In this document: one piece after another, positions 1 to 7,244 of the stretch | Numbering within the stretch: position 1 is the first letter of the stretch | Layout of the letters: each line of letters begins with the position of its first letter | Source of the DNA: CAYGZC01 sp964354225 | GTDB lineage: Bacteria > Bacteroidota > Ignavibacteria > UBA10030 > SZUA-254 | NCBI GenBank assembly: GCA_964354225.1 | Contig: CAYGZC010000219.1 | Location: forward strand, 1-9,663 | Direction: 5' to 3' | DNA: 9,663 nt | Made by a program: the position numbers and the translations under genes | The notes under the pieces: model-generated | Told to the model about the DNA's origin: nothing | Database searches by the model: none | What the model saw: only the letters and a program-made list of their open reading frames with translations

Positions 1-237
1 GACCCATATATTTCCATCACTTGTTTCAACGAGTGAATTGATTTGATTGGAAGGTAAACCGGATTCGGTTGTAAATTCAACCCAACGCCATTCTTCACTT
101 AGAGTTGTCTCATCAATATGCACACCTTGACTTTTTTGCCCGAGGCAGGAACAGCTCACGGTAAAGATCAACAGGGCGTAATATATACATGCCCTTTTAT
201 TCTTTGTGGGTATTATCGAATCAGTTTTGCAGTGCAT
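1..237 (-). CDS. N-terminal part of an exported Reg_prop (beta-propeller sensor) protein, cut by the window edge
   Basis: An open frame runs on the minus strand from an ATG at 237 to the left edge (79 codons). A stop codon lies directly upstream of the ATG, so no longer start exists. Residues 11-32 form a signal sequence: basic residues (KNKR), then a hydrophobic stretch rich in I, L, Y and V ending near two cysteines (C29, C31) and 'CLGQ'. This could be an ordinary signal peptide or a lipoprotein signal ('TVSC'). Residues 50-79 read W-R-W-V-E-F-T, then 'GLPSNQINSLVE' and 'DGNIWV'. This is the typical first blade of the two-component-regulator propeller repeat (Reg_prop). In this phylum such propellers usually form the periplasmic sensor half of one-piece histidine kinases or other signalling proteins, but the output domain lies outside the window. 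No Shine-Dalgarno sequence is visible. The family call is fairly secure; the full protein type is unknown. Confidence 0.8.
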   Translation of the reverse strand, partial: MHCKTDSIIPTKNKRACIYYALLIFTVSCSCLGQKSQGVHIDETTLSEEWRWVEFTTESGLPSNQINSLVETSDGNIWV

Positions 238-286
238 TTAAGATGTGCTTAATTATTGATAACCCTTATATTGCTATAGCGTTAAC

Positions 287-304
287 CTTTACAGTTATGT
301 AAAG
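287..304. repeat. Short inverted repeat between the two minus-strand genes
   Basis: CTTTAC at 287-292 and GTAAAG at 299-304 form a perfect 6-bp stem with a 6-nt loop, 35 bp beyond the stop codon of the upstream beta-propeller gene. No T-run follows on the minus strand, so it is a poor intrinsic terminator and may be chance in AT-rich DNA. The rest of the 101-bp spacer (238-338) shows no clear promoter or ribosome binding site. Confidence 0.25.
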
Positions 305-338
305 CGATCTCATAGAATATCAATCAAGTTGTTTAATT

Positions 339-3300
339 TCATCTGACAAGGACCATTTTCTTTGATTGGGAGAAAAGGAGTTTATTCCCTTCAACCTCTT
401 CAGCAATAATTCGGTAGAAATAAATACCTGAAGGTATATTTGAACCATCAAATTTTATTTTCACTTCTTCCACCCCATTGTAATATTTATTATCAAAAAA
501 AGTCATTATTTCTTGTCCAAGGAAATTATAGATTTTTAATGTGATTAAAGAATTTTGACCAGTCATAAAAGAGATTGTCGTACCAGCGTTGAAAGGATTC
601 GGATAATTTTGATTGAGAGTAAAATTTTTTGGGATGACAGAAAGAATAATGGTGGTATCGCTACCTCTGGTTTGTGCATCAGTTACATATATGACGAGAT
701 TCTTTGATCCCGGTATCGTGCTGGGTGCGATTTTTGCTTTGAATGAAAAAATATTATCGCCATTAGTTATATCACCATGGGATCCATCATCAAAAAATGG
801 TTGTGATTCTAAACCACCAATTAAACTCAAATCACCACTTACTGACATTCCCGTGCTAGTCGGATTTATACCTGGTGTTACTGCTGCTGAAAGTAGTGTC
901 GAATCGCCTAGTGAAACCTCTGATGGACTTGCTGTCCCTACTACAGTCGGATCAGTCGATAATCGAAATACTGAATCAGACCTGAACATACCACGACCGT
1001 GGGTTGCAGCAAATAAATAGCCACTGCTATTCAAATCGAGATCTGCAATTGAAACATTTGCTAAACCATTATTTTGCTGAACCCAATTAACCCCATTATT
1101 GATTGTCTCGTACACACCAAGGTCTGTGCCAACTATGATATGACTAGGATATAGACGATCAAGAACTATTGCGTTGACAGGAATATCGGGTAAATCGCCG
1201 CTCACATTTAACCAGATACTACCTTGATTGGAGGAGAGAAAAATATGCCCTGGAGTTGATGGAGTTTGAGTATTGTAACCAGAGTAGCCAACAAATACAC
1301 TATCTTGATTGTTCGGATTTACCGCAATTGCTTTTACATATCGATTTGGTAAGGGCAGCTTTGATATTGTATCCCATACTGCGCTGGAACTTGTTCCATT
1401 ATTTGTTACACAAATGCGTGAAGTTGATCTTTCACTACCACTTGTACCAACATAAATATTCGATAACGAGGATTTTGATATTGCAATAGCAGAGATGCAT
1501 GAACCTTGATAACCGATACTGATGGCTCCATCTCCGGTTAAATCACCACTGATGGGTACCCATAGATCGGCACCATTTGTTGTCCTATAAGCTCTATAAG
1601 TACCCGTAACCAAAATTTTTGGATTAGCCGGATCCATCATAAACGGTGCGATGAATAAACAACGATCTGTTGTCCCTTTATATGGATCGGATTCGGATGC
1701 TATACCGTTCATTTTCGGCGACCAATCAGCTCCAGAGTTGGTTGATTTTTGAAAGGCTAAATTAACGTACTCAGTATAAACTATAGTCGGGGTACTATAA
1801 TCAACCGCAGTTGCACCGCCATCACCGGCAAACACCTGAGTCCAGTTTGGTTGTGCAATTGTCCGTAACGTTCCATTATCTTGTGTTCCACCGTAATATA
1901 TTGTTTGTGTTGGATGAACTGCCCCGCTATAAAATTGAACTGTTCGAAAGCCAGCATTCATATCTGAAAATGAACTGCCACCATCTGAACTTTTCCAGAT
2001 ACCACCATCATTACCGGAGTACATAATCGAGCTGTTTAAAGGATCAAACATAATTGCATGATGATCAACATGAACGTTATTTCCAATTCGAAACCATCCC
2101 GAACCACCATTGGTTGATTTGAACAAATTAATTCCCCCGGAGTAAACAATATTGGGATCAGTCGGATGAACTTTGATTACATTATTATACCAGCCCTGAC
2201 CCCCTAAATGAGTTTTACCTATAGATGCATCATAAGGTGTTAACACAGCAAACCAGCTGTTTCCTCCGTTGGTAGATTTTTGTATGCTGTGAGTGTTATA
2301 ATTAGAATCAGAGAGGCAGGCATAAATAACATTGCTATTGCTTTGTGCGATTGCTAAACTGATTCTATCGTACCGGGTTGTTGGTGAAGGAAATCCATTG
2401 GTTAATTTAGACCAGGTTGCACCGCCATCTATCGTTTTGTATACTCCATCTGTTTGAAGGGGATCAAATGATTGATGGAGACCGAACGCTGCATACATGA
2501 TGTTTGCATTCGTTGGGTCCATTACCAAATCGACACAACGTTTCGAAGTATTTACTGTGGTAGTGATTTTCGACCAGCTTGCTCCATAGTCAGTCGATTT
2601 CCATATTCCTTCGTCTGTCTTGGAGGCGGTTAACGCTGCAAAGAGGATACTCGGATTATCCGGCCTGATTACAATCTTATTAATAAAGTAATATTTATAA
2701 GGATCACGAGAATTCATAAAATTATTAAATACGTTCCAAGTCACACCTGCATCGGTAGATTTTAGAATTCCAATTCCGCGAAGTGCGTCTACGTTAAAAT
2801 AACCCTCACCCGTTCCAGCATAAATAATCTGAGGATTGGTCGGATCGATGGCGATACAGCCAATCACTAAGCTCGATGCAAAATCAGTTAATGACATCCA
2901 TGTGCCACCTCCATTAGTGCTTTTCCATATTCCGCCACTTACAGAGCCGCAATAAATGATGTTTGGATTTGATGGATCAATGGCGATGGATCGAACACGA
3001 CCAGAAATATTATCCGGACCTACGGATGTCCAAGAAAATGATCGAACAGAACTAAATTTTAATAAATTATTTTTTTGTATATGCTCTTTTGCTTTTTCTA
3101 ACCAATCCGAAGGTATTCTACCGGTTGGAAATGCCCGTTGATTGTTGTACCAGCGCATTGCCTCCATTGCTCCAGTGGCCTTGAAAGTAGTTAGCCCATC
3201 GCCCTCGGTTGATTTTGAGACATAAGTACATGTTTTTCTACGGCAGCAATTTGTTGCAACTTGCTCATCATCTTTGATAGGTGTTGAGACGACTCGTGGT

Positions 3301-3386
3301 TGGTTTCCAAAATATTGGATGATTATGATCCACGAAGAAATGAGTACAAATAATGATATAATGAGTCGGATGATATATGATTTCAT
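339..3386 (-). CDS. Secreted Asp-box (BNR/sortilin-like) double beta-propeller protein with T9SS C-terminal sorting domain
   Basis: A large predicted extracellular protein of 1015 residues. Residues 6-25 are a hydrophobic export signal without a clear Ala-X-Ala cleavage site. Residues 47-52 carry a CC-x3-C cluster. Residues 118-800 contain about twelve Asp-box turns (S/T-x-D/N-x-G-x-x-W). Examples are KSTNGGGTW (155-163), KSTDYGASW (263-271), KTIDGGATW (317-325), KSTNGGNSW (370-378), LSSNQGSIW (717-725) and ETINNGVNW (760-768). Their spacing suits two seven-bladed propellers of the VPS10/GH74-like fold. 'HVDHHAIMFDP' (439-449) and 'GGTQDNGT' (499-506) match conserved stretches of secreted Bacteroidota members. 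Residues about 812-918 look like a choice-of-anchor X domain (GDLSLIGG, DDGSHGD, VTDAQTRG). Residues 921-1015 form a T9SS sorting domain starting near NQNYPNPFN and ending KKMVLVR; in the family this domain directs outer-membrane crossing and is cleaved. No enzymatic activity can be assigned. The start is the ATG at 3386; no Shine-Dalgarno precedes it. Confidence 0.92.
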   Translation of the reverse strand: MKSYIIRLIISLFVLISSWIIIIQYFGNQPRVVSTPIKDDEQVATNCCRRKTCTYVSKSTEGDGLTTFKATGAMEAMRWYNNQRAFPTGRIPSDWLEKAKEHIQKNNLLKFSSVRSFSWTSVGPDNISGRVRSIAIDPSNPNIIYCGSVSGGIWKSTNGGGTWMSLTDFASSLVIGCIAIDPTNPQIIYAGTGEGYFNVDALRGIGILKSTDAGVTWNVFNNFMNSRDPYKYYFINKIVIRPDNPSILFAALTASKTDEGIWKSTDYGASWSKITTTVNTSKRCVDLVMDPTNANIMYAAFGLHQSFDPLQTDGVYKTIDGGATWSKLTNGFPSPTTRYDRISLAIAQSNSNVIYACLSDSNYNTHSIQKSTNGGNSWFAVLTPYDASIGKTHLGGQGWYNNVIKVHPTDPNIVYSGGINLFKSTNGGSGWFRIGNNVHVDHHAIMFDPLNSSIMYSGNDGGIWKSSDGGSSFSDMNAGFRTVQFYSGAVHPTQTIYYGGTQDNGTLRTIAQPNWTQVFAGDGGATAVDYSTPTIVYTEYVNLAFQKSTNSGADWSPKMNGIASESDPYKGTTDRCLFIAPFMMDPANPKILVTGTYRAYRTTNGADLWVPISGDLTGDGAISIGYQGSCISAIAISKSSLSNIYVGTSGSERSTSRICVTNNGTSSSAVWDTISKLPLPNRYVKAIAVNPNNQDSVFVGYSGYNTQTPSTPGHIFLSSNQGSIWLNVSGDLPDIPVNAIVLDRLYPSHIIVGTDLGVYETINNGVNWVQQNNGLANVSIADLDLNSSGYLFAATHGRGMFRSDSVFRLSTDPTVVGTASPSEVSLGDSTLLSAAVTPGINPTSTGMSVSGDLSLIGGLESQPFFDDGSHGDITNGDNIFSFKAKIAPSTIPGSKNLVIYVTDAQTRGSDTTIILSVIPKNFTLNQNYPNPFNAGTTISFMTGQNSLITLKIYNFLGQEIMTFFDNKYYNGVEEVKIKFDGSNIPSGIYFYRIIAEEVEGNKLLFSQSKKMVLVR

Positions 3387-3675
3387 GCTGGTCTCAGAAG
3401 GAGATAATATTTATTCTTTGATAATACCGAAAAAAATAGCTTAGGCATCCAATATCAACATTGTGATGGAAAAAAGATCTAACTAAACAGAAATTTAAAC
3501 ACATCGCGAATTGATATAATTCTTGTTAAATATGCTCACTATTCTGTTGAAAATCAAGAGTTCGCGTATCGATGAATTTGGATAATGCTCATTAAAATCG
3601 TATTATTAAAAAAATTACGGCAAGGGACACTAAGTTTCCCGCCAAATAAAAGTTTCAAAAAGAAAGGAATTTTAG
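3387..3675. other. Divergent intergenic region between the minus-strand and plus-strand blocks
   Basis: This 289-bp AT-rich spacer must hold the promoters for the minus-strand propeller gene and for the plus-strand FKBP gene. No open frame in it looks coding; one small minus-strand frame that enters it is a shadow of the FKBP gene. A perfect TATAAT lies at 3515-3520. Near the FKBP start there is an A-rich stretch and a good ribosome binding site (AAAGGA at 3663-3668, 7 nt before the ATG). No operator-like palindrome or riboswitch was recognised. Confidence 0.6.
3494..3520 (+). promoter_or_regulatory. Weak candidate sigma-70-type promoter for the FKBP gene
   Basis: TATAAT at 3515-3520 matches the -10 consensus exactly. 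The only -35-like hexamer upstream is TTTAAA (3494-3499), which is a poor match at 15-bp spacing, so the call rests on the -10 box alone. It would give a leader of about 150 nt before the ATG at 3676. In such AT-rich DNA a chance TATAAT is likely. Confidence 0.22.
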
Positions 3676-4365
3676 ATGAAACACCTAATGGTGGTGGTAC
3701 TCTGCTGCGGACTTTTTGCTTGTCAGAGTAGTACTCAAAATGATGTCCAGTTAAAAAGCCAGAAGGACAGTATAAGTTACAGCATTGGACTGAATATTGG
3801 TAACAATTTGAAAAGCCAAATGATCGAAATTGAACCAAATATTGTTGCACAGGGAATAAAAGATATTGTTGATAGTAATAAAACACTCCTAACTGAAGAT
3901 CAAGCGCAAGCAGTTATAACAGCATTCCAACAACAGATGATGGCGAAACATGAGCAAGTAGCAAAAGAACAAGCTGAGAAAAACGTAAAGATTGGTGAGA
4001 CGTTCCTTGCTGAGAACAAGAAAAAAGAAGGCGTAGTTACATTGCCCAGTGGATTGCAATATAAAGTAATTAAAATGGGAACTGGTAAAAAACCCAAAGC
4101 AACAGATACTGTAACTGTGAATTATCGAGGTACACTTATCAATGGCACTGAATTCGATAACTCCTTTAAGCGTGGGCAGCCGTGGACAGCCCCACTTAAT
4201 AGTTTTATCCCAGGTTGGATTGAAGCTGTACAGTTAATGCCTGTCGGTTCAAAATGGGAAATATATGTCCCACCCCAGCTTGCTTATGGAGAGCGTGGGG
4301 GGGGGCAAATCATTCAGCCCAATTCAACACTGATTTTTGAAATCGAGTTACTCGCGATAAAGTAA
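3676..4365 (+). CDS. FKBP-type peptidyl-prolyl cis-trans isomerase, lipoprotein (FkpA/Mip-like)
   Basis: This protein catalyses cis-trans isomerisation of prolyl bonds and so helps proteins fold outside the cytoplasm. The 229-residue chain starts with a lipoprotein signal (hydrophobic residues 4-14, lipobox LFAC, lipidated C16). Residues about 30-105 form the helical FKBP N-terminal domain ('ISYSIGLNIG'), which in Mip and FkpA dimerises, followed by a charged linker helix. Residues about 118-229 are the FKBP catalytic domain. Expected pocket residues are present: Y150 (VNYRG), F160-D161 (EFDNS), F177-I178-W181 (SFIPGW), Y204 (AYGERG) and F221 (LIFEIELL). It should be active. The ribosome binding site AAAGGA lies 7 nt upstream. 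A run of nine G at 4297-4305 encodes G208-G210 in the loop after AYGER. It is the first gene of the plus-strand block, 41 bp before the amylase-like gene, and may assist folding of proteins exported from this cluster. Confidence 0.95.
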   Translation: MKHLMVVVLCCGLFACQSSTQNDVQLKSQKDSISYSIGLNIGNNLKSQMIEIEPNIVAQGIKDIVDSNKTLLTEDQAQAVITAFQQQMMAKHEQVAKEQAEKNVKIGETFLAENKKKEGVVTLPSGLQYKVIKMGTGKKPKATDTVTVNYRGTLINGTEFDNSFKRGQPWTAPLNSFIPGWIEAVQLMPVGSKWEIYVPPQLAYGERGGGQIIQPNSTLIFEIELLAIK

Positions 4366-4374
4366 TATAAGTCG

Positions 4375-4410
4375 TCACACTTGTAAACTAAATAAAATTT
4401 CAAGTTGTGA
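4375..4410 (+). promoter_or_regulatory. Imperfect hairpin spanning the spacer and GTG start of the amylase-like gene
   Basis: TCACACTTG (4375-4383) can pair with CAAGTTGTGA (4401-4410), giving nine base pairs with one bulged T (4405) and a 17-nt AT-rich loop. The right arm includes the GTG start codon at 4407-4409. No Shine-Dalgarno is visible before that start, and no T-run follows, so it does not look like a terminator. It could hide the start codon in mRNA and tie translation to that of the upstream gene, or it could be chance. Confidence 0.35.
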
Positions 4411-5804
4411 TTAAAAGAATCTTTCTCATAGTTCTTGGAATATCGATCAGTCTCAGTTGGGGTTTCGCACAGGAACCCCAGACTGATATATTGAAGAATC
4501 CCTCTTTCGGAAAACCAGCGATAAAAAGTGCCGATTGGGTTAAAGATGCAATTATCTATTGTGTTTACCTCCGCTCATTTTCACCTGAAGGTACATTCGA
4601 TGATTTGGAAAAACGCATCCCTGAATTAAAAGATTTGGGTGTCAGCGTGATATGGCTGATGCCAATTCACCCTGTTGGTTTAAAAAATAGAAAAAGCAAG
4701 CTCGAAAACCCTTACTCCGTCCGAGACTACTACGCTAACAACCCTGAATTCGGAACGATTGTTGATTTTCAAAAACTATTAAACACAGTCCACAAGAATA
4801 ACATGAAGTTGATAATCGATCTTGTGGCAAATCATACATCTTGGGACAGTAAACTAATTATCCAGCATCCTGAATGGTTCACAAAGGATGCGAATGGAAA
4901 TATCATTTACCCACGCTCGGATTGGACAGATGTCGCTGATCTCGATTATTCAAAAACCAGTTTACGAAAGTACATGCTGGAGATGATGGAATGGTGGATA
5001 AGAGATATTGGGATTGATGGTTTTCGATGTGATGTTTCCAAACTTGTTCCGATTGATTTCTGGGAAGAGGCGCGTGAGCGGTTAGACAAAATCAAGCCTG
5101 TCGTTATGATTTCGGACGGATCACTTCCTGAGCATCACCTAAAGGCGTTCGATATCACCTATCGCAGGAATCTCTACGATGAACTCGATTCTTTGCTGGA
5201 GGGTAAGCAGCCCACAATGATGATTGATAAAATACTTCACGATGAATACCAACGCTTCCCTATCGGCTCGCTGCAGCTTCGCTTTTGTACAAATCACGAT
5301 AATAACAGTTGGGATACACCTCCTGCTTTAAAATTTGGGATGGGTGGAATAAAACTCGCTACAGTTCTTGTGAATACAATGCCGGGAATATCGCTCATTT
5401 ATAATGGAGAAGAAGCGGCGAACGGCAAGAAATTAAGTCTCATCGAAAAAGTTGATATCGATTGGAATAGATCGCCTGAGATGGATACCTTATTCAGGAT
5501 ACTCTTCAAACTTAGGAATGAACACAAGGCGCTTTCACGCGGCAAGCTTGTTAAAGTATCAAAAACTAGTGAAAAGGATGTTTATGGTTTTTTCAGAATC
5601 GAAGGGAACGACAGAGTGTTCGTTGCACTTAATTTTTCTAAAGAATCCCGCTCTACCGATTTGGATATTTCTTTTGATGAAATATTCCTGAAGAAACAAA
5701 AAGTAAGAATGAAAGATATTTTCACCGGTACATCCATAACATTCGAACGAGGGAAAACTCAACCGATCTCATTAGAACGACATGGTTATCTTGTATTCGT
5801 TTAG
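4407..5804 (+). CDS. Exported GH13 alpha-amylase-family protein with Asp at the usual catalytic Glu position
   Basis: GH13 enzymes cleave or transfer alpha-glucosidic bonds in starch- or glycogen-like sugars. The 465-residue chain has a signal peptide (residues 1-21, cleavage near GFA-Q), a (beta/alpha)8 barrel from about 43, and a short C-terminal beta domain (about 375-465). Conserved region I is DLVANHTS (138-145). Region II is GFRCDV (205-210) with nucleophile D209 and R207. Region IV is TNHDNNSW (295-302) with H297 and D298. The region III stretch, 'KPVVMISDGS' (230-239), aligns without gaps to related proteins reading about KPVFMLAEWE, which puts D237 where the acid/base Glu normally sits. 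Activity may be reduced or altered. The only possible start is GTG at 4407: an in-frame stop lies at 4389-4391 and no earlier start codon follows it. There is no Shine-Dalgarno. No starch-binding module or Sus-type genes are nearby. Substrate is not predictable. Confidence 0.9.
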   Translation: MIKRIFLIVLGISISLSWGFAQEPQTDILKNPSFGKPAIKSADWVKDAIIYCVYLRSFSPEGTFDDLEKRIPELKDLGVSVIWLMPIHPVGLKNRKSKLENPYSVRDYYANNPEFGTIVDFQKLLNTVHKNNMKLIIDLVANHTSWDSKLIIQHPEWFTKDANGNIIYPRSDWTDVADLDYSKTSLRKYMLEMMEWWIRDIGIDGFRCDVSKLVPIDFWEEARERLDKIKPVVMISDGSLPEHHLKAFDITYRRNLYDELDSLLEGKQPTMMIDKILHDEYQRFPIGSLQLRFCTNHDNNSWDTPPALKFGMGGIKLATVLVNTMPGISLIYNGEEAANGKKLSLIEKVDIDWNRSPEMDTLFRILFKLRNEHKALSRGKLVKVSKTSEKDVYGFFRIEGNDRVFVALNFSKESRSTDLDISFDEIFLKKQKVRMKDIFTGTSITFERGKTQPISLERHGYLVFV

Positions 5805-5855
5805 AGAAATAAATTCAATCAAAAATTTTCTTGCTTCTGTAATATATTATTTTAA

Positions 5856-5894
5856 TTTAAATGAGAGTATTGAAAATACATCCATCATTTTAAA
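5856..5894 (+). repeat. Nested inverted repeats in the amylase/DUF1684 spacer
   Basis: TTTAAATGA (5856-5864) pairs with TCATTTTAAA (5885-5894) with one extra T. Inside the loop a second perfect stem, GTATT (5867-5871) and AATAC (5875-5879), closes on a 3-nt loop. The outer arm ends just before the AAGG of the next gene's ribosome binding site (5896-5899). All stems are AT-rich and no T-run follows, so a classic terminator is unlikely. It could be a leader structure near the DUF1684 start or chance. The remainder of the 101-bp spacer shows nothing else. Confidence 0.3.
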
Positions 5895-5905
5895 TAAGGT
5901 GTTCT

Positions 5906-6823
5906 ATGATTTCTCGTATGATAACGATATCATTATTTATAACTCTGGTTTTTCAAATTCTTTTCATCGGATGCGGGAAGAAGGAAAACTTCGACGTTAC
6001 TGCATATAAAAAAGAGATTGAGGAATGGCGAACAAAACGTGTCGAGCGTCTTAAGAGTGAAAACGGTTGGTTAACAATTTGTGGATTGTTCTGGCTCAAG
6101 GAAGGTGAAAATAAATTCGGTACTGATTCTTCGAATGTAATCATCCTGCCGTCCGGAAAAGCACAAAAATTTGTCGGTTCAATCTTTCTAAAAGATAGTG
6201 TACTCCGGCTGGAGGCACAACCACAAGCGAAAATTAAATACAAGGATTCGGTGGTTACCTCCATGATCATCAATTCTGACGCTGATGGTAATCCAACTGT
6301 TTTGAATCTTGGATCGCTTAATTTCTATGTTATCAAACGCGGCGAGCAGATTGGTGTACGAGTTAAGGATAAGGACAATCATTTGCGTATGAATTTCAAA
6401 GGATTAGAGTATTTTCCGACAAATCCGATATGGCGTTTTGAGGCAAAGTTTGAACCGTACAATCCACCCAAAGTAATTCAAATCGTAAATGTTTTAAACA
6501 AGGTAAGTAACGATACTTGCCCCGGTGCTATTGCTTTCGAGTTCGGTGGCAAAATGTTCCAGCTTGATGCACTCCGTGAAGGGAAAGAATTTTTCATCAT
6601 TTTTGCCGATGAAACAAGTGGTAAGGAAACATACGGCATGGGGCGTTTCCTCTCGGCCGATTTACCTGATTCAAATAATACAGTTATCCTCGATTTCAAC
6701 AAAGCATATAATCCACCGTGTGCTTTCACAGTATTTGCAACCTGCCCAACACCACCAAAGCAGAATCGACTGGTAGTGCGCATTGAGGCAGGTGAGAAAA
6801 AATACGCAGACAGTCATCATTGA
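5906..6823 (+). CDS. DUF1684 family lipoprotein
   Basis: An exported lipoprotein of a widespread family of unknown biochemical function. Residues 6-22 are hydrophobic and lead to a lipobox-like FIGC with C23 as the likely lipidated residue. The rest (about 30-298) matches DUF1684 through its whole length. Visible motifs are the N-terminal 'GWLTICGLFWLKEG' (54-67), 'CPGAIAF' (205-211), 'FADETSG' (233-239), 'YGMGRFL' (243-249), 'DFNKAYNPPCAFT' (263-275) and 'CPTPP' (280-284), with a closing 'AGEKKY'. The invariant Cys, Asp and Asn positions suggest a structured binding site, but no reaction is established. The ATG at 5906 is favoured by AAGGTG at 5896-5901; a second ATG at 5918 would sit too far from it. 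It lies 101 bp after the amylase-like gene and 46 bp before the small exported protein gene. It may share their transcript. Confidence 0.9.
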   Translation: MISRMITISLFITLVFQILFIGCGKKENFDVTAYKKEIEEWRTKRVERLKSENGWLTICGLFWLKEGENKFGTDSSNVIILPSGKAQKFVGSIFLKDSVLRLEAQPQAKIKYKDSVVTSMIINSDADGNPTVLNLGSLNFYVIKRGEQIGVRVKDKDNHLRMNFKGLEYFPTNPIWRFEAKFEPYNPPKVIQIVNVLNKVSNDTCPGAIAFEFGGKMFQLDALREGKEFFIIFADETSGKETYGMGRFLSADLPDSNNTVILDFNKAYNPPCAFTVFATCPTPPKQNRLVVRIEAGEKKYADSHH

Positions 6824-6869
6824 GAAACTTTATTAGGAAGATCACTGATAGTTAAAATGAGATGAAGCG

Positions 6870-7244
6870 TTGAAATGGTACCCGACATATTTCGTTATCT
6901 TGTTATTACTCTTTCAAAACATTCTTCAATCAGGGGAATGGAGCTCACCGATTGACTTGGCCAAGACCTCAAGAGTGCAATTCCGATGGCGGGTTGTCAG
7001 GTTCGATAGCAAGTCGAAACAAAATGAAATAGAATGGGGATTTAGAAACGCGAGCGACTCGATCGTGACCTTTAATTATCTAATAGTAAGTGAGCGAAAT
7101 GAGAGAATTCTGGGCAGAGTTACAATACTGCCTCATCGCGTTAAGATGGCGGGCTGGACGCTTAGCGGTAAGAGCATTCTCAATACTCTTATCGAAGACA
7201 TTCGTTTTGATAATCCTCGGAGTGAAAATGACTCGACAAAGTAA
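6870..7244 (+). CDS. Small exported protein of unknown function
   Basis: A 124-residue protein that I do not recognise. Residues 6-20 form a hydrophobic signal (YFVILLLLFQNIL), with likely processing around residues 20-23. The mature part is predicted to be mostly beta strands, with the pattern 'VQFRWRVV' (36-43), 'IEWGFRNASDS' (54-64), 'VTFNYLIV' (66-73), 'GRVTILP' (82-88) and 'GWTLSG' (95-100), ending 'EDIRF' (109-113). That resembles a single small beta-sandwich domain of the sort found in secreted proteins of this phylum; this is inference. The start is a TTG at 6870: an in-frame stop lies at 6858-6860, and no ATG or GTG in this frame precedes the signal. It starts 46 bp after the DUF1684 gene, and its last 17 bp overlap the start of the next gene, which suggests joint translation of the pair. 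Confidence 0.7.
   Translation: MKWYPTYFVILLLLFQNILQSGEWSSPIDLAKTSRVQFRWRVVRFDSKSKQNEIEWGFRNASDSIVTFNYLIVSERNERILGRVTILPHRVKMAGWTLSGKSILNTLIEDIRFDNPRSENDSTK

Noticed and set aside
613..1020. Plus-strand open frame of 135 codons
   Set aside because: It lies opposite the clearly coding propeller gene and its translation resembles no protein; the same applies to other plus-strand frames within 1256-3141.
2380..3010. Repeated similar DNA segments on the minus strand, considered as a repeat array
   Set aside because: They are the degenerate Asp-box protein repeats of the propeller gene, unequal in spacing and sequence, not a CRISPR array or DNA-level tandem repeat.
3554..3886. Minus-strand open frame overlapping the FKBP start
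   Set aside because: It is opposite the lipoprotein signal and N-terminal domain of a firm FKBP gene and shows no domain of its own.
5782..6009. Plus-strand open frame bridging the amylase-like and DUF1684 genes
   Set aside because: It overlaps both real genes in another frame, covers an AT-rich spacer, and has no recognisable features.
7090..7227. Longer N-terminus (46 extra codons from a GTG at 7090) for the membrane protein
   Set aside because: The extra stretch lies in another frame of the small exported protein gene, has Arg/Leu-rich shadow composition, and a good GGAG site favours the ATG at 7228.
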